Of a stretch of DNA of 64,000 bases, positions 1-13,369 are shown one piece after another (positions within the stretch are counted from its first letter, which is position 1; each line of letters starts with the position of its first letter). The notes under the pieces are model-generated. The model did no database searches and was not told the DNA's origin. It was given only the letters and a program-made list of their open reading frames with translations. Made by a program: the position numbers and the translations under genes. Source of the DNA: Hypholoma sublateritium FD-334 SS-4 (taxonomy: Eukaryota > Basidiomycota > Agaricomycetes > Agaricales > Strophariaceae); NCBI GenBank assembly GCA_000827495.1, contig KN817518.1, forward strand, positions 1,018,405 to 1,082,404. The letters are read 5' to 3'.

Positions 1-2361
1 CCTACACCCTGAACAACGTGTCCGCTCATAAACTTGCAGTCATGTTTCATGTTTTCTCTCTGGGCGCTCTCGTCGATCTGACGTTAGAACCTTGTGAGTT
101 CCATTGTCACCTACAGTCTTAACTACATATAACATTGAGATTCTTGCAGGTAATAAGGAAGCCGACTTATATCATCATCTTGGCCGTGCTTGCTTGTCTC
201 TTCGCTCCGTTTTCGATTCTCCGGAAATAGCCACGGTGCAGGCTGTGTTGCTGATGGCTTCTTACCACGGAAACGCTGGGAAGAGATACACTATGGACAG
301 TTCGGTAAGCCCACATCATCAGAATAGGAATACACATAACCTAGCTACAAATGTAGTGGGCTTTAACATCTCTTGGGGCCAAATTAGCTCAAAGTGTAAG
401 GTATTTGCTTCTATTGCTAAACGACTGTACTGAATTCAACATTTCCAGTTGGGACTCCGTAAATATCCAACCTCTTCCAGCATTTATCAAACACTGATAA
501 GAACAGATCGCGATAGTTCACGATGGAAAATGAGCCCGAAAACCGTGCAGCGAAGGCGTTCACTGTTCTGGGAATTGTTCTCGACAGAGCTTTTCTACGT
601 ACGAGTATCTTTTATCAGAAATCATGCAATTTTTGTTCAAATCCGCTGCAGAGTCTTGCATTGGGACGCCCACCATCTATACGGCTATCATACGTCGACA
701 CGGAATTCCCAGATGACGACGAAGCGACAGTAGACGAACAAGGGAATACATTGGTTGGATGTGAGGCTCACTTTCACTCAATTGCACTCCAATTTCAAAC
801 TCATCTTGCACTAGATTATCGGTGGAAATATGAATTCGCGAAGGATGTCTTTGCTTCCGTGATTGAACTTACATTGACAGCAGAGGCCCCTTCATATCAG
901 ACAATTCTTGACCTTGACAAAAGAGTTCGCGAGAAAACGTTTTTCCCCCACCTAAACGCATTCATAAACCCGGAGGACGACCAGTCTACCCCCTCTGTGT
1001 ATATGAAGCAATCCCTTCTTGGGCAGTATCGCTCTATTGGTAAGTCTCTCCGTGCACATCATGGCACAATCCATCTAAACGTCTTCTTAGCTTTGCTGTA
1101 TTTGCACCGAAGTTTCTTTGCCCACGCAGTGCTTGATCACCCTGTAAACCCGTTGAAAAGTCCATTTGCGCCGTCGTTCTTGGCTACATATAGATGTGCA
1201 TCTGGGATCATCAAAGCGAGCTTGAATCATTTTGACCGTTTCCCCGAGCTATGCGGGCGATGGTGGGGTATTTGGACTCATTGTACGTATCATCTATGCC
1301 ATCTCCATTCTTACTCTGACAGTTTACTCAGTGTTTTCTGCTGCTGTTAGTGCCCAAGTATATTCTAAATGACAATTAAACATATCTTCTCTGCTCAGAT
1401 TATTGTAGGATGCATAGTGACGCGGTCGCCATCGTCTAGTATGGCTCCCAGCGCTTTTATCGAACTCGGTCTTGCATGCGACCTATTTGAGAAAGGTGCT
1501 ATGCAATCGTTGCGTGCGCGCAGTGGTCTCGTGCGTATTCGGATACTAGTCGATATTTCCTTACTCACCTCGTTTGAATGGCAGGCAATCTTGTATAAAA
1601 TGCGAGAGAAAGCATTCCATATCTATTCCCAATTCCGCACCGGCAACCCCCATGCAAGCAAGATTTTTTCCATAGATAAACCCGACTACGGCGAAGATGA
1701 ATTGGCTTTGTTTGGAGGCCAAACGCGCGTTTTAGTAACCAAACTTCTCAATTGCTCGGGCAAGACGAGACATCCGACCTCGAATTCAACAAGTGTCTCT
1801 AACACCCCTTCTTCGGATAGCGGCGATTCTCGAGCAACCGGCCCTGTATCTGATCTAAGTCATGAGGTGCATCCTTCACTCGTTGAATACCTTTCAATGT
1901 TTCCCCCTTCCAATGCGCCATCTCGGAACTCTCCCGAAAGCGGGTTCAACACCTCCCCTGACACACCGGACATTGCTCAGAGTCAGTCAAACCTGGATCA
2001 ACAAAATAGCTGGCAAAATTGGATTCCACCAACCTTATTCACTCCTCTTCCCTCAGCAACATATAATAACATCAGTGCACAATTATCCCCATTCGCTCCA
2101 AGCGGATCCAGTGGTCAGTATCCCTCGATTGACAGCAATGGTGGCCAAACGGAGGCGTTGATGGCTATCAAGGGCGATCCATCAGATTCTTCGCTTGTCG
2201 ATCTGGGGATGATGATGACTGGAGAATCAGGAATGGACGAGCAGTGGATGTCGTTCATGCGCGACTCGGGGATCTTGCACAGTGACTCCAGCGGCAGTGG
2301 GGTTCCACTCTACACCTCGTCGTCTCCATCATACAATACCAACCAATCATTCGGCCCGTGA
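1..2361 (+). CDS. Fungal-specific transcription factor (fungal_trans domain), 5' end outside window
   Basis: A nuclear regulator of the Zn2Cys6 class that enters the window already inside its middle homology region. Spliced exons read through the motifs typical of fungal_trans domains: SAHKLAVMFHVFSLGALVDL near the left edge, then LLMASYH (about 250-268), WALTSLGAKLAQS (about 352-390), GLHRD (spliced, about 450-515), RRRSLFWELF (about 554-585) and LGRPPSI (about 660-680). Later exons carry VFSAAV and VTRSPSS (about 1330-1440). The C-terminal 200 or so residues are Ser/Pro/Asn-rich and probably disordered, ending at a TGA at 2359-2361. At least seven short introns are needed to keep the frame; for example one at about 1530-1582 joins ARSGL to AILYKM. 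The Zn2Cys6 DNA-binding region would lie upstream and is not seen, so class membership is inferred from the middle domain. The regulated pathway cannot be told. Confidence 0.85.
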
Positions 2362-2731
2362 TTCATCTATTCAGTATGGCTGGTTCTCGGAGTCAAAGTC
2401 TGTTTTGTCAATTTCCCGATGCTGCGCGACGCATTCTCATTCAATCAATTACATACCACCTTGTCCAAACCTTGTCGACCTCATGTTGTATATTATAATA
2501 TCTATCATATCTAGTAGCAACTTAATGTTTTGCAGATAAATCAATGATTCCTCGACGCATTGATAATTACGCGCCGTGCGGGAAACGGCCCGGATATTTC
2601 GAGCAATGAGCACGACCAAAATGTTGTCGATGGTGTCATAACTTGCACCGTGACTCAGATTCTCACTGCCAGCACATCTATCTCAGCTACGACCCGCGAC
2701 ACACAAGTAGAACAGCCCTTCAAACACCAAT
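2362..2731. other. Intergenic region between the transcription factor and the PLP enzyme
   Basis: About 370 bp holding the 3' flank of the regulator and the presumed promoter of the next gene. The short open frames here have no family-like motifs. No RNA gene or repeat was seen. Confidence 0.5.
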
Positions 2732-4590
<1,859 letters not shown>

Positions 4591-4830
4591 ACACGGCACT
4601 TTTGGAGAGAAAAGTCTCTTGTGAACAAATAGAAGATCTAGGAATGAAATATCTGAAGTGACACTTAGGTCGTGATTACTTTCTCGTACTCCTGCTTAGA
4701 TTAGCAAATGAATGACTTGAAAAGACTTTCGAAGCCTGATCGGAGCCCGAATTCATATCATTACCGAGGGGTGGAAGGGCTCTGTTCTTTCTAGTATGGT
4801 CCCAAACGGCCACTCTCTTCCACTCCCAAA

Positions 4831-6296
4831 ATGCCGACCCTACCATCCAAGCGTTTGTACATCCGAGGTCACTCTCTTTCAGTATTCAGGTGTTGCTTTA
4901 TTCCTTATCGTTGAGGTACAGGCATAGCCAAAGATGTGATCGAGGACGACCTCTTCAAGGTAAGTTTGGGGATGAGCGCAGAGCCAGAAATTACGGGGAG
5001 CTCAAAAAATCACAGTATTTTTCCAGCCACGGAAAAGTATGCGAAGTGAAAATGCTTTCTAGTAAGTCTATCATATGAGTTGGTTGTTCGTGAATTACAA
5101 TCGCATCCTTAGGTTATACATTTGTCCAATTCGAATCCGAGGAGGTATGATATATACTTCCGATTATTAGCAATCTTACCATGTATATTAGGTTGCGTCG
5201 CTAGTGCTGGAAACACATAAAAAGCAGCCTTTACTGGGAAACCGTAAGTCTTAAAAGCTTCACCTTCCCTTGGTTGAAATTTGATATATGCTAACATGAT
5301 TGTTGTCATCAGGCGTGGTTATAGAGTTTGCGCATCCACTCCGAAAAGATATGGCCTCAATCTCAAGCAACAGTAGCTCTCCAAAATTGTGAGAAGTTTT
5401 CATGCGGAAAACTGAAATATATGCGCCTATAATCTTTCCCCAAGTTCATCATACAGATCTGTAAATGTTCGTCATCCAGTAGTTGTTTTAGGTCTTCCAA
5501 GAGATATACGATGGCAGGTGCGTTATGAGACACATTTGAGTGGTAAAATTCTTCATATTAACTGTCGTCTAGGAGCTCAAAGACTTTGGAAGAATGTCAG
5601 GTATGCTGGTGGCCTACTGTGACCTGGACAGAATGGAGGAAGGACGAGGGTGTGCTCAACTTTCTTAAAATGTGCAATGAATCAACTTTGAAGTACCTGC
5701 AGGTTTATCGAATTTTTTACTCAAGAAGACGCACAACGTGCCGTCAAGATCTTAAACGGCAAACGATTAGGAGGACGGAAAGTCCGCGTCGTTGATCATG
5801 AGGTGGGTTTTGCAGTACAGTCGCTAAGTTTTCCGGTCCCAATTTTGGCTCAATGTAGGAACTACGAGATTTTGGGGACCCTCGGCACGCATGGGATCGC
5901 CGTTCCCAATCACCTAAGCGGCGCTTGCCTCTTGACGATTATTTGCAAGCTGTTGATCGGTCCCTGGAAATAAGCGCCCGTCGGGTTTATTCACCGGTTC
6001 CCCGGGTGCCTAAAATAGTCTCCGCTTACGACTACTCTAAACATCATCGCTACCCGGAAACGCAGTCCTGCGCTTATCACATCACTTCCAGTATCGCGTA
6101 TGAGGAACCTTACAACTGGTCATCCGACGTCGCGAAGATCGTTTCTCCCGAAAGGGCGCCATTCCAGTACCAAGAATACGATTACTCTCAGCTCAAGTTT
6201 TACGATAACATAGGCGCCTACGACGACGGGGAGCCTGGCTATGACTCTCGCAACCAATTCCAATTCCAGCCAAGAATATTCGACCCATACCAGTGA
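4831..6296 (+). CDS. Two-RRM RNA-binding protein, SR-like
   Basis: Predicted nuclear pre-mRNA-binding protein. The start MPTLPSKRLYIRG leads straight into RRM1: RNP2-like RLYIRGIA, then across introns YFSSHGKVCEVKML and the RNP1-like YTFVQFES. RRM2 follows after a short linker: VLVTNLP-type RNP2 (about 5490-5520), then a region reading DLDRMEEGRGFIEF over introns near 5640-5720, then DAQRAVKILNGKRLGGRKVRV (5725-5795). The tail (about 5850-6296) has RRSQSPKRR and then a Tyr/Asp/Pro-rich stretch without long RS repeats. The domain order matches SRSF1/Npl3-type SR proteins, but the RS domain is minimal, so an hnRNP-like role is also possible. The first intron splits the RNP2 strand at RG/I. Confidence 0.8.
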
Positions 6297-6715
6297 AAGT
6301 GTGACCATGTCGCCTACGCCTCACGAAACGCCCTCGCTTCAGCATGGTCCTCACGACGCGATCATTTTCGATTTCAACACATTTTCCTTTCCTCATTGCT
6401 TCAGACAAACGCACGACTTTCATTGGGTGGCTTTTTCCCGGACCTTAATTTCGACCCATTTCATCGACCGCGCAAATAGAATGCACAGTACTACGTGCAC
6501 GCATTATATTGGTATGATCAACGCCCGAATGCTCAAGTTACTCCCAGATATTTACCGCACTTACACGACTGACAATAATAAATGTAGCCCATGTCTCGAT
6601 AACCTTGTAGTTCATGCACAATTTGTTCCTGCACAAATTTCAGTTTAGATAATTTGAATCCACATTATATTGTACCCCCTACTAATTAATAGTAGTTGAA
6701 CTCCGAGCCATATTG
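6297..6715. other. Intergenic region between convergent genes
   Basis: About 420 bp between two gene 3' ends. It is AT-rich towards 6640-6710, which suits 3' UTR and polyadenylation sequence for both neighbours. The open frame that runs on from the RRM gene in another frame shows no conserved pattern. Nothing else seen. Confidence 0.5.
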
Positions 6716-8153
6716 TCATTTATTTGCTTTGAGCTTGTAAAACTCAAAGAATCTGGTTTTATCTTCCCATCCCATGCCCATTCTCTTCAATTTTCCCATT
6801 TGTGCAATAAGGGAAGCACAAGTTTCTGATAATTGATCATCCCCGGTGTAGTCAGCGAGGATCTCGCTTGCCATGAACAGTTGATTTCCTGGGGAGTCTG
6901 ATGGCGCAAGGAGACGAATAGACATTTCCGCAGGAGACAGCGAGGTGCACAGCCAAAAGAGGTGGGGCAATGGGTTCAACGAGTTGTAAGGTATCGTGTG
7001 GGTTAGTGTGGGAGAAAGGGGAGTGGGGGGATCATATCTGCACGTGGAATATAAGCCATAGAACGACGCAAACTACATAACACACACCGAATAGACATTA
7101 TAAACACTTGGTAACCTTTCACGGGTATAGTTTGGTAAAACACTTCGGCAAAGCGGAGCAAGCCGCGGCCGTTGCTTGTCGTGCACTCCGGGAATACAAC
7201 GACTGGACGAGTAGAGCGGGATCGAATGTCTTCAAGACTCGATATCATCGAGTCAGGCATTGGAACACGTCCAGTGAAGTTGATCATGGACAGAAGGGAA
7301 ATTTCTTTGAACCCAGTGATGGGGGTTTGTGCCGTAGACATTCTGGGCTGGACTTGGATGTTTGCTGAACCTGTGCCTGTGCGACGGCCTGGTGTATGCG
7401 TGACGGGAGTTGAAGGGAGGGAGTTGCTAAGTGTCTCTGGTACAGTTGCGGGAATCGGGATGACGAACACAGGGTTATACCTGTTCACGGATGCGTCAAT
7501 GTCATCAAAGAAAGAAGTACAAGGTAACGCACTGGATTGCGAGCCACACAATCTCTATCCACGAAGACCAGTTTGATACGATTATGTCCCCAGCTTTCAC
7601 GTTCCATGCTTCCGAAGCTCTCGCGCCTCTCCTAGGGGGGCATAAACGGAGGCTGTACAAGCTAATGCATTTGTACGCACCCGCGTTTTCGGTTGAACTG
7701 TTCGGGTAATATCCAGAGAAACCCAAGGATTAGTAGTGCAGTGCGTCCAAGTAAATAGGTGAATATCTGTTCTGCGAATTGCCGTAGGGGAGGTATAGGA
7801 AACTATGTTTCCAAGGTCAATTGTACCCAAACGAAATACACAGATAACTCACAAAAACGAGACAAACACCGCGGACGACAAGAACATAAAGAAGAGCAAG
7901 TGACAGAACTAGTGTTGTCCTGATTATTCCCAACAGAAGGCGAAGGGGCAACGTTACTTTTGCGATAATTTCAGACCCAAGGGGTGGCACGGGAGTCAAG
8001 AATGGCTGAGGTTAAGAACAAAGTAAGAAGGGTTTACGGTTAAAAGTCATGAAATTACCTGTATTCCGGTCCCTGGATCCTGTACGTCGTTTTCAATACA
8101 TGTAAATATATTACAGCAACGGTGCTCACCCTGTACGCGCTGAACTTTTCCAT
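6716..8153 (-). CDS. LOA1: LOA1/VPS66-like lysophosphatidic acid acyltransferase
   Basis: Membrane-bound acyltransferase of the PlsC/LPAAT superfamily, closest in pattern to yeast Loa1 (Vps66, YPR139C), which acylates lysophosphatidic acid at ER and lipid droplets. The N-terminus MEKFSAYR followed by DPGTGI matches the characteristic Loa1 start. A hydrophobic segment LLLGIIRTTLVLSLALLYVLVV (about 7860-7945) is a membrane anchor. Block 1, which should be NHX4D, reads SNWSSWIEIVWL (about 7525-7560). After an intron comes YNPVFVIPI, then block 3 as FPECTTSNGRGLL (about 7170-7210) in place of FPEGTTS. The C-terminal exon has SIRLLAPSDSP and ends at 6716. It is divergent from the TVP38-like gene, with 159 bp between start codons. 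The altered catalytic block is discussed in the findings. Confidence 0.82.
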
Positions 8154-8312
8154 GATGGGCTCTAGAGTCTGGCAAGAGCATTGGAAGTGGGGTCACGGTG
8201 TCGTGCGATGCCGGCACATGATGTATGTATCGTTGAGTTACTTAGTAGGAGTCTAAGGTGATGTAATATAACTGCGGCCACTAACGCTGCTCTTCAACTG
8301 CTCTTCACCAGG

Positions 8313-9574
8313 ATGTCTGTCCAATATTTTGCCAGTCCGCTGGCTTTTGCGAAGAGGTGGGCGAATTATGGGCTGAACCGCTACCGCAAACTGCACACCT
8401 TCGGCAAGGTCTGTTGAATCTACCAATATCTATCTCCACGCGGCAGTGCCATACTTAACAGCGAACACCTCACGATTAGTTGTTCATATGGATGCTCCTG
8501 ATTTTCTATATCTGCTTCGGTATGCTCATACTGCGTTAACCTCCGACATATTCTCAGTCCTTCTCAGGTGCATTTATCATTATAATGAAGCCCTCTCGAA
8601 TTGCCCAATTCTTGTACGACAAGGCTCGTTTGCTTGCGGCAATGCAGTTCGGCTGGCTTATGCTCCTGGCTGCTCTTGGTATGTGATCCATAAAAACTTA
8701 CATCCCAAACAACTGGCCTAATTAATGGTTGCAGTTGGCGTTTCGTTTCCTCCTGCAATCGGACATACTACGATTATCACGCTGTGCGGCTTTGCCTACG
8801 GTTTGAAAGGTTTCTGGATCGGTGCTGCTGGATCAGTACTCGGTTCATCAATCTCTTTCTTGACCCTTCGATTACTATTCAGTAAGAGGTTGCATGCATG
8901 GTCAAGTCAGAATCAAAAGTGGCAAGCTTTAGAATCTGTCGTGGTAACTCGATTCTACTACGTCATATTCCTCGAACCCTTACTGACGGTTTGTGCTCAG
9001 ACTGCGAAAGGATTGCCGCTGATCATATTGATTCGCGTATCACCATTTCCTCCGTGGGTATACTCCAACTCACTCTTTGCCGTATGTTTCTCTTTCAGGC
9101 TTATTCCGCGGTGTCTGAAGAAAGTCACAGTCCATAGAAGCAGTCAAGTTATGGCAGTTCATTATTGCAACATGCTGCGTCTTTCCCAAGATTCTGTTAC
9201 ATACATTCATTGGCTCCAAAATTGCTGAGCTATCCGATGGTGACCAGCGTGGACACATGGACACCCGTACGTATCTCACTTCGCCTTGTGTACCACTGAT
9301 GTACGTATAAATATTTTAATCAGGTACAAAGATTCTCGACATACTCTTCGTAGTTGGCGGAATCATCATTGCTATATTCGCCAGTTGGTTAGCTCAACAG
9401 TTATCTGTCCCTTAATACTGGCGAGCTGATAATGAGATCAGGACTGTATACAACCTTGTCCAGAAACACATCAGACACCTGGAAGGCATCTCTCCTGAAA
9501 TTGACGAACTTGCTGCTGAAGCAATCGAAAACTATGACGAAGAAGCGCCATTATTGTCTCCAACACGGGAATGA
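8313..9574 (+). CDS. TVP38: TVP38/DedA-type VTT-domain membrane protein
   Basis: Integral membrane protein of the SNARE-associated Golgi (VTT) family; relatives such as Tvp38 and TMEM41/VMP1 sit in Golgi or ER membranes, and some scramble phospholipids. The start MSVQYFASPLAF opens a short cytosolic tail, then hydrophobic exons LFIWMLLIFYICFG and FGWLMLLAAL. The VTT core is clear: GVSFPPAIGHTTIITLCGF with AYGLKGFWIGAAGS (about 8734-8840), then GLPLIILIRVSPFPPWVYSN (about 9010-9075), the diagnostic re-entrant motif. Another TM segment is ILDILFVVGGIIIAIFASWL (about 9330-9395). An apparent stop after the last TM lies inside an intron (about 9399-9451); splicing restores TVYNLVQKHIRHLEG and an acidic tail ending at 9572-9574. 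About seven introns. Confidence 0.85.
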
Positions 9575-9729
9575 TTGGCAGGAGTACAGCTTCAGCGATA
9601 ATATTTATCACCATATGTTCCCATGATATTGCAGAGGACATTGGTGGGTATCTAGAATGACGCAGTAGCCATTGCATGAGAGTAGTGATGAAGGCTCGGC
9701 CGTAGATGTATTTAGAATATAATAATAGT

Positions 9730-11032
9730 TCAATAGTAGTGTAAGAACAACAAACTGAAGCTGGCTCCGATCAGGAATATCAGTATAAAAAGGCGGCCAT
9801 CTTTAGCGCGTCGCTTGGCTTCCTTCAACTGTTCGTTTCCTTTTTCAACGGTCGTTGTTGTCATAATCGCGTCCTCGTACAATTGGTCCGTCAGCTCTGT
9901 CTGTCTCGTCAAGTGGGTGACAAGCTCCATTTGAAGGGCACTGATGTCCATTAGCCGTGCCTCTGCCTGCTGAACGGATTCGAGGGTGTCTTGGACGTTC
10001 TTCAATATATTGGCATTTTCTTGCTCGAACTGCATTATTTGTGAGGCTGATAGTTCGATCTCGTCATCGTCATCGTCAGAGACATACAACGACGGTGCTG
10101 GACTATATGCTGGAATGCGACGCTGCGTATCCTGTGCCGGCAAAGGCGCGCCTATTGTCGCCGCAATGGTGCTTTCTAGCCAGCCTCCAGGCGCTTTCGC
10201 CGGAGAAGACTGTCCGATGCTCGAAATTTCCCTCGTTCCCATCAAAACGACCTCTTGGGCAGCTCCTGAGCCGAGAGACTTTGTGCGCTCCAGTTGCCGC
10301 TTGACGCGCTCTTCCTGCAATTCCTTCTGCGTCTGACTTGCCTCGGCTAGTCTGCGGGTGAGATACCAGGTTATACTGGAGTGATGCGCTGCAACAACAT
10401 CGGACGAGAGCGTAGATTCATCTTGCCGTAGTCGGGCAGGGAGGAGCCGAGTCAATGGGTTTGTTTTGCTTGCCACGAGTTCGACACGCCCTAGACATAG
10501 AGACACTCGTTAGCACACCAGCAGACGAGAAGTACACCGTCGCCGGAGATAATTGCGGAGAACTTACGCTTTTCAAGCGCTTCCATTTCCTTGACGCGTT
10601 CCGAACACTTCTTGAGAATGACCCGTGCCTGCAGGTCTATCTGGTCCCGCTCTTCGTTCGTTAGGTGGCGGATATTAGACCACGACAATATTCCTTCGCT
10701 GAGATCAATATTTCGCGAGCCTTGGCGTGACAGTGGAGAGCTGCGGGAATCTATGTTGAGATAGGCCGTGCGGACACTCGCGAGCATTCGTGTCAATGTG
10801 TGTATATGGGTCAACTAGTGGCATTTATATATTAGTTCTCGAGGTGAACAGGCAGTACAATTACAGTGCGTACGACGTTGTAAGCTTCAGAAACGTATGC
10901 TTTATCAATGGTGCCCTTTTCGTCTTCGCCCTTGGACTGCTTCACAACCTTCCTCCGCTTCGCGTCTGGAATGGATGATCGCCTTTTCTCTACAGCTTCC
11001 TGGAATTCATTTGTGATATCTTTGAAGGCCAT
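9730..11032 (-). CDS. UFE1: Syntaxin-18/Ufe1-type ER t-SNARE (Qa)
   Basis: Qa-SNARE of the endoplasmic reticulum that receives Golgi-derived vesicles. The N-terminal exon MAFKDITNEFQEAVEKRR matches the start of syntaxin-18 proteins, followed by helical exons with LTNEERDQIDLQARVILK. A basic/acidic linker contains an Asp run (about 10063-10080). The SNARE helix covers about 9830-10010; in LTRQTELTD the glutamine (about 9895) falls where Qa SNAREs have the zero-layer Q. A single C-terminal anchor, LFILIFLIGASFSLLFL, is followed by HYY and the stop at 9730-9732, as expected for a tail-anchored protein. The main exon 9730-10506 is long; the N-terminal part is split by two or three introns. Confidence 0.88.
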
Positions 11033-11059
11033 ATGGGTAACTTATGCTCAATTTCCAGG

Positions 11060-11407
11060 TCAAGGACAGACTTCTAGGGATATACAGGTATCAGGAGACG
11101 GCGGATGAGGACGCTGCCAGAATAAAGGGTGACTGGATAGGGACATGCTGGATTGGGACAAACCACGTGTCCCCAGGACGCCGGGTATAAAACGAACATT
11201 CGCCGCGCAAGCTTTTTCCATCTCAACCATGTCGTCGTGATCTACTGGCGCAGTCAATATCCTTTCAAGCGACTTGCTCATTTTCATCGACGTGGCAGAG
11301 GGAAGTGTCCTCGTTTGAGGCGGATGGTGACCCATCCTACCACCGTTTGCCATAAGTTGCGACCGACAAATCTGTTCTAAACTTCTACCTTCGCATCTAC
11401 TCAACAT
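11060..11407 (-). CDS. Possible small orphan ORF, uncertain
   Basis: An uninterrupted 115-codon frame with an ATG at 11405-11407, lying between the 5' end of UFE1 and the 3' end of the F-box gene. It contains short charged stretches (MSKSLERI, DDMVEMEKA) but no recognisable domain, signal peptide or TM segment. An internal ATG gives MANGGRMG. Its end is only about 30 bp from the UFE1 start, so it may simply be UFE1 leader or promoter sequence. I do not recognise it and would treat it as a weak candidate. Confidence 0.22.
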   Translation of the reverse strand: MLSRCEGRSLEQICRSQLMANGGRMGHHPPQTRTLPSATSMKMSKSLERILTAPVDHDDMVEMEKACAANVRFIPGVLGTRGLSQSSMSLSSHPLFWQRPHPPSPDTCISLEVCP

Positions 11408-11611
11408 ATGTACTCTGGAGCCGCCTACTGCCTAAGTGACTGAATATATGCCTGAATGTCAAATGACTTCTGCGTCGAATCATTCAGAGAATCAGGCGAT
11501 GACTTTTTCGTGGCTGGTCAATTGAAAGGTGAAGTGGATTGCGTTGTTTCAATCTCCTCCGATACCTCTCATTTTCACAACATCCAAACGTGCCTGCAAC
11601 ACGGGTTCTCG

Positions 11612-13117
11612 TCAACCTTGCCAAAGCAGAACATGCAGAATATAATACGGCTTACTGCACAAGTCCTTGTGGCCATTGTGTATAAGACGGCACACCGTCA
11701 TTTGCGCCAAATCCATGATGTCTTTCTCCCTGACATAAGAACAGTTGATAAGTGTTATTTCTACTATGGCGGCTGGGGCCAGAGGATATGGTGGCTCGTT
11801 CACGTCGCCTGCAAGGCGGCTACGAACTAGATCAACCAGAGCTCTTCCAGATATCCTTCCGCACCACCGAAGATCCAATTTCCTCAGATGGCGACACAGT
11901 CCGTGCGGACCGTTCAGCGCCCGTAAGGTGGAATCCACAACGTCGCAATCATGGAGGCGTAGCTCTTCTACCGATGGCAACGATCGTAGAATCCGGTCAT
12001 AAGCAATCGAATCAAGTCCCAAATCTCGGATCTCGAGCAGAGTGATTTGCGCGTGCTGGAAGAAAAGCTCAATCCAAACGGCGACGTCCAGAGGTTGGAA
12101 ATAGTCCAGTGAGGATCGGAGATAGAGGTGGGTGGGCGAGGGGACTCTAAGGTGAGGCAAAATGGCGAAAATGTTATCCTTGCCCATTAAAGTGATGGAG
12201 GACAAGTGCGGGAGGTTGACAGCTCGGTCTGGCGCAACATTTAGTTCGAATTGTTGCGTGTGCTTGTTGGGTATTTCCAGAGAAAACGACTCAAGATTGG
12301 GCAATCCTTCCAGCACTTGGATGATGGACAAAAGTGATTGCGTTGTGTGAGATTGATGACTTGGGAGATGCAAAGATAAATTTTTGATAAAAGACGGTAT
12401 GATGTTGCCACGAGGGAGAATGTTCCGGCGAATGCAAAGAGACTTGAATAGTGGGGCCTCTGGAAAGGAGGTGTGGAGACCTACCAACTCGTTCACGTCA
12501 CTGTCTGGCGCCACTGTAAATTCTTGTTCGATGGATACATCGACCACTCGTAATACTGGTGTTGGGCGGTTGCAAGCTTGCAAGATTTGGTTGACAGGTT
12601 GTAACATTAAGGACTTAACAGTAAGTGCTTTCCAACGCGGTAGCGTTGAGACTAGAAGCTCTGTCATTCTGTTGAGGTGCGACATGTCATTGCCGACCTC
12701 TAAATTTATCGTCAAGAGACTGTCTCCTGCTTTGTCGAACCAAAATTGCGTGCGTTTGCAGGGATCCCGGGTGTCGAAGTTGACGTATACATGGGACCAG
12801 ACGGCCGGAATACTAGCTGCTTTTCTCCAGCTCGAGCACACATGAGACACGACCAACGGTGTACGTGTCCAGCCGTCTTGCACGCACTCCTCGAATATGT
12901 AGGCCAATATTTCGGGAGGGAGCCGTTTGGCCAATGTAATGATTCCTTTACAACGCCTGATTTCCGCGACATGTGTTTGCTTTTGATACTGTAGCTGCCG
13001 AATCGTGCACATGAATCCCTCGATTGCCACATCCAGAGACGCGATAGATTCTTGGTGCTTATCTATTATTTGATAGACCGAGTCGACGTCTACGTCCCAT
13101 AACAGTGACGATGCCAT
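11612..13117 (-). CDS. F-box/LRR protein
   Basis: Intronless 501-residue protein, unusual in this intron-rich window. After an N-terminal helical, Gln-rich segment (residues about 15-55) comes an F-box-like motif: RLPPEILAYIFEEC, then PLVVSHVCSSWRKAASIPAVW (residues about 65-110). This is the standard agaricomycete F-box pattern and binds Skp1 in SCF ubiquitin ligases. The rest shows loosely spaced leucine-rich repeats, clearest near the end as LRKLDLRWCGRISGRALVDL and VEELRLHDCDVVDSTLRAL. Such proteins form large, fast-turning families in mushrooms, so the target cannot be guessed. The stop at 11612-11614 leaves a Cys-containing C-terminus. Confidence 0.85.
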   Translation of the reverse strand: MASSLLWDVDVDSVYQIIDKHQESIASLDVAIEGFMCTIRQLQYQKQTHVAEIRRCKGIITLAKRLPPEILAYIFEECVQDGWTRTPLVVSHVCSSWRKAASIPAVWSHVYVNFDTRDPCKRTQFWFDKAGDSLLTINLEVGNDMSHLNRMTELLVSTLPRWKALTVKSLMLQPVNQILQACNRPTPVLRVVDVSIEQEFTVAPDSDVNELVGLHTSFPEAPLFKSLCIRRNILPRGNIIPSFIKNLSLHLPSHQSHTTQSLLSIIQVLEGLPNLESFSLEIPNKHTQQFELNVAPDRAVNLPHLSSITLMGKDNIFAILPHLRVPSPTHLYLRSSLDYFQPLDVAVWIELFFQHAQITLLEIRDLGLDSIAYDRILRSLPSVEELRLHDCDVVDSTLRALNGPHGLCRHLRKLDLRWCGRISGRALVDLVRSRLAGDVNEPPYPLAPAAIVEITLINCSYVREKDIMDLAQMTVCRLIHNGHKDLCSKPYYILHVLLWQG

Positions 13118-13186
13118 TATATCCCGAGTTCGAGTTGTGTGATCTGGAACGGATGGCGGTGACGAAATATTACTTATAAGTTATCC

Positions 13187-13229
13187 AGCTTTACTTAAGG
13201 TACAGCTTTACTTACGGTATAGCTTTGCC
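13187..13229. repeat. 17-bp tandem repeat, about 2.5 copies
   Basis: Unit AGCTTTACTTAAGGTAC at 13187-13203 is followed directly by AGCTTTACTTACGGTAT at 13204-13220 (2 differences in 17) and a partial third copy AGCTTTGCC from 13221. It lies 70-110 bp upstream of the F-box start codon, so it could hold repeated regulator sites or be a small slippage product. Confidence 0.8.
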
Positions 13230-13369
13230 GGGAAGCCAGTAAACGTTCCGTGTCGATAAGAGTTTAATGGTGTTCAAGGTAAGTAGTGAAAGTAGTAGAG
13301 GAGCATCAAGAATAAGTACTGTGGTCTAGAGGGCATCGCTGGTCGACGTGAGTTGTTGCCGGCAATCGG

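Noticed and set aside
9405..9425. Stop codons after the last TM of the TVP38-like gene
   Set aside because: An intron at about 9399-9451 removes them and gives TVYNLVQKHIRHLEG in frame.
11060..13117. F-box gene and neighbouring ORF as a toxin-antitoxin or defence pair
   Set aside because: The F-box protein has standard fungal F-box and LRR features and the neighbour ORF is probably not a gene.
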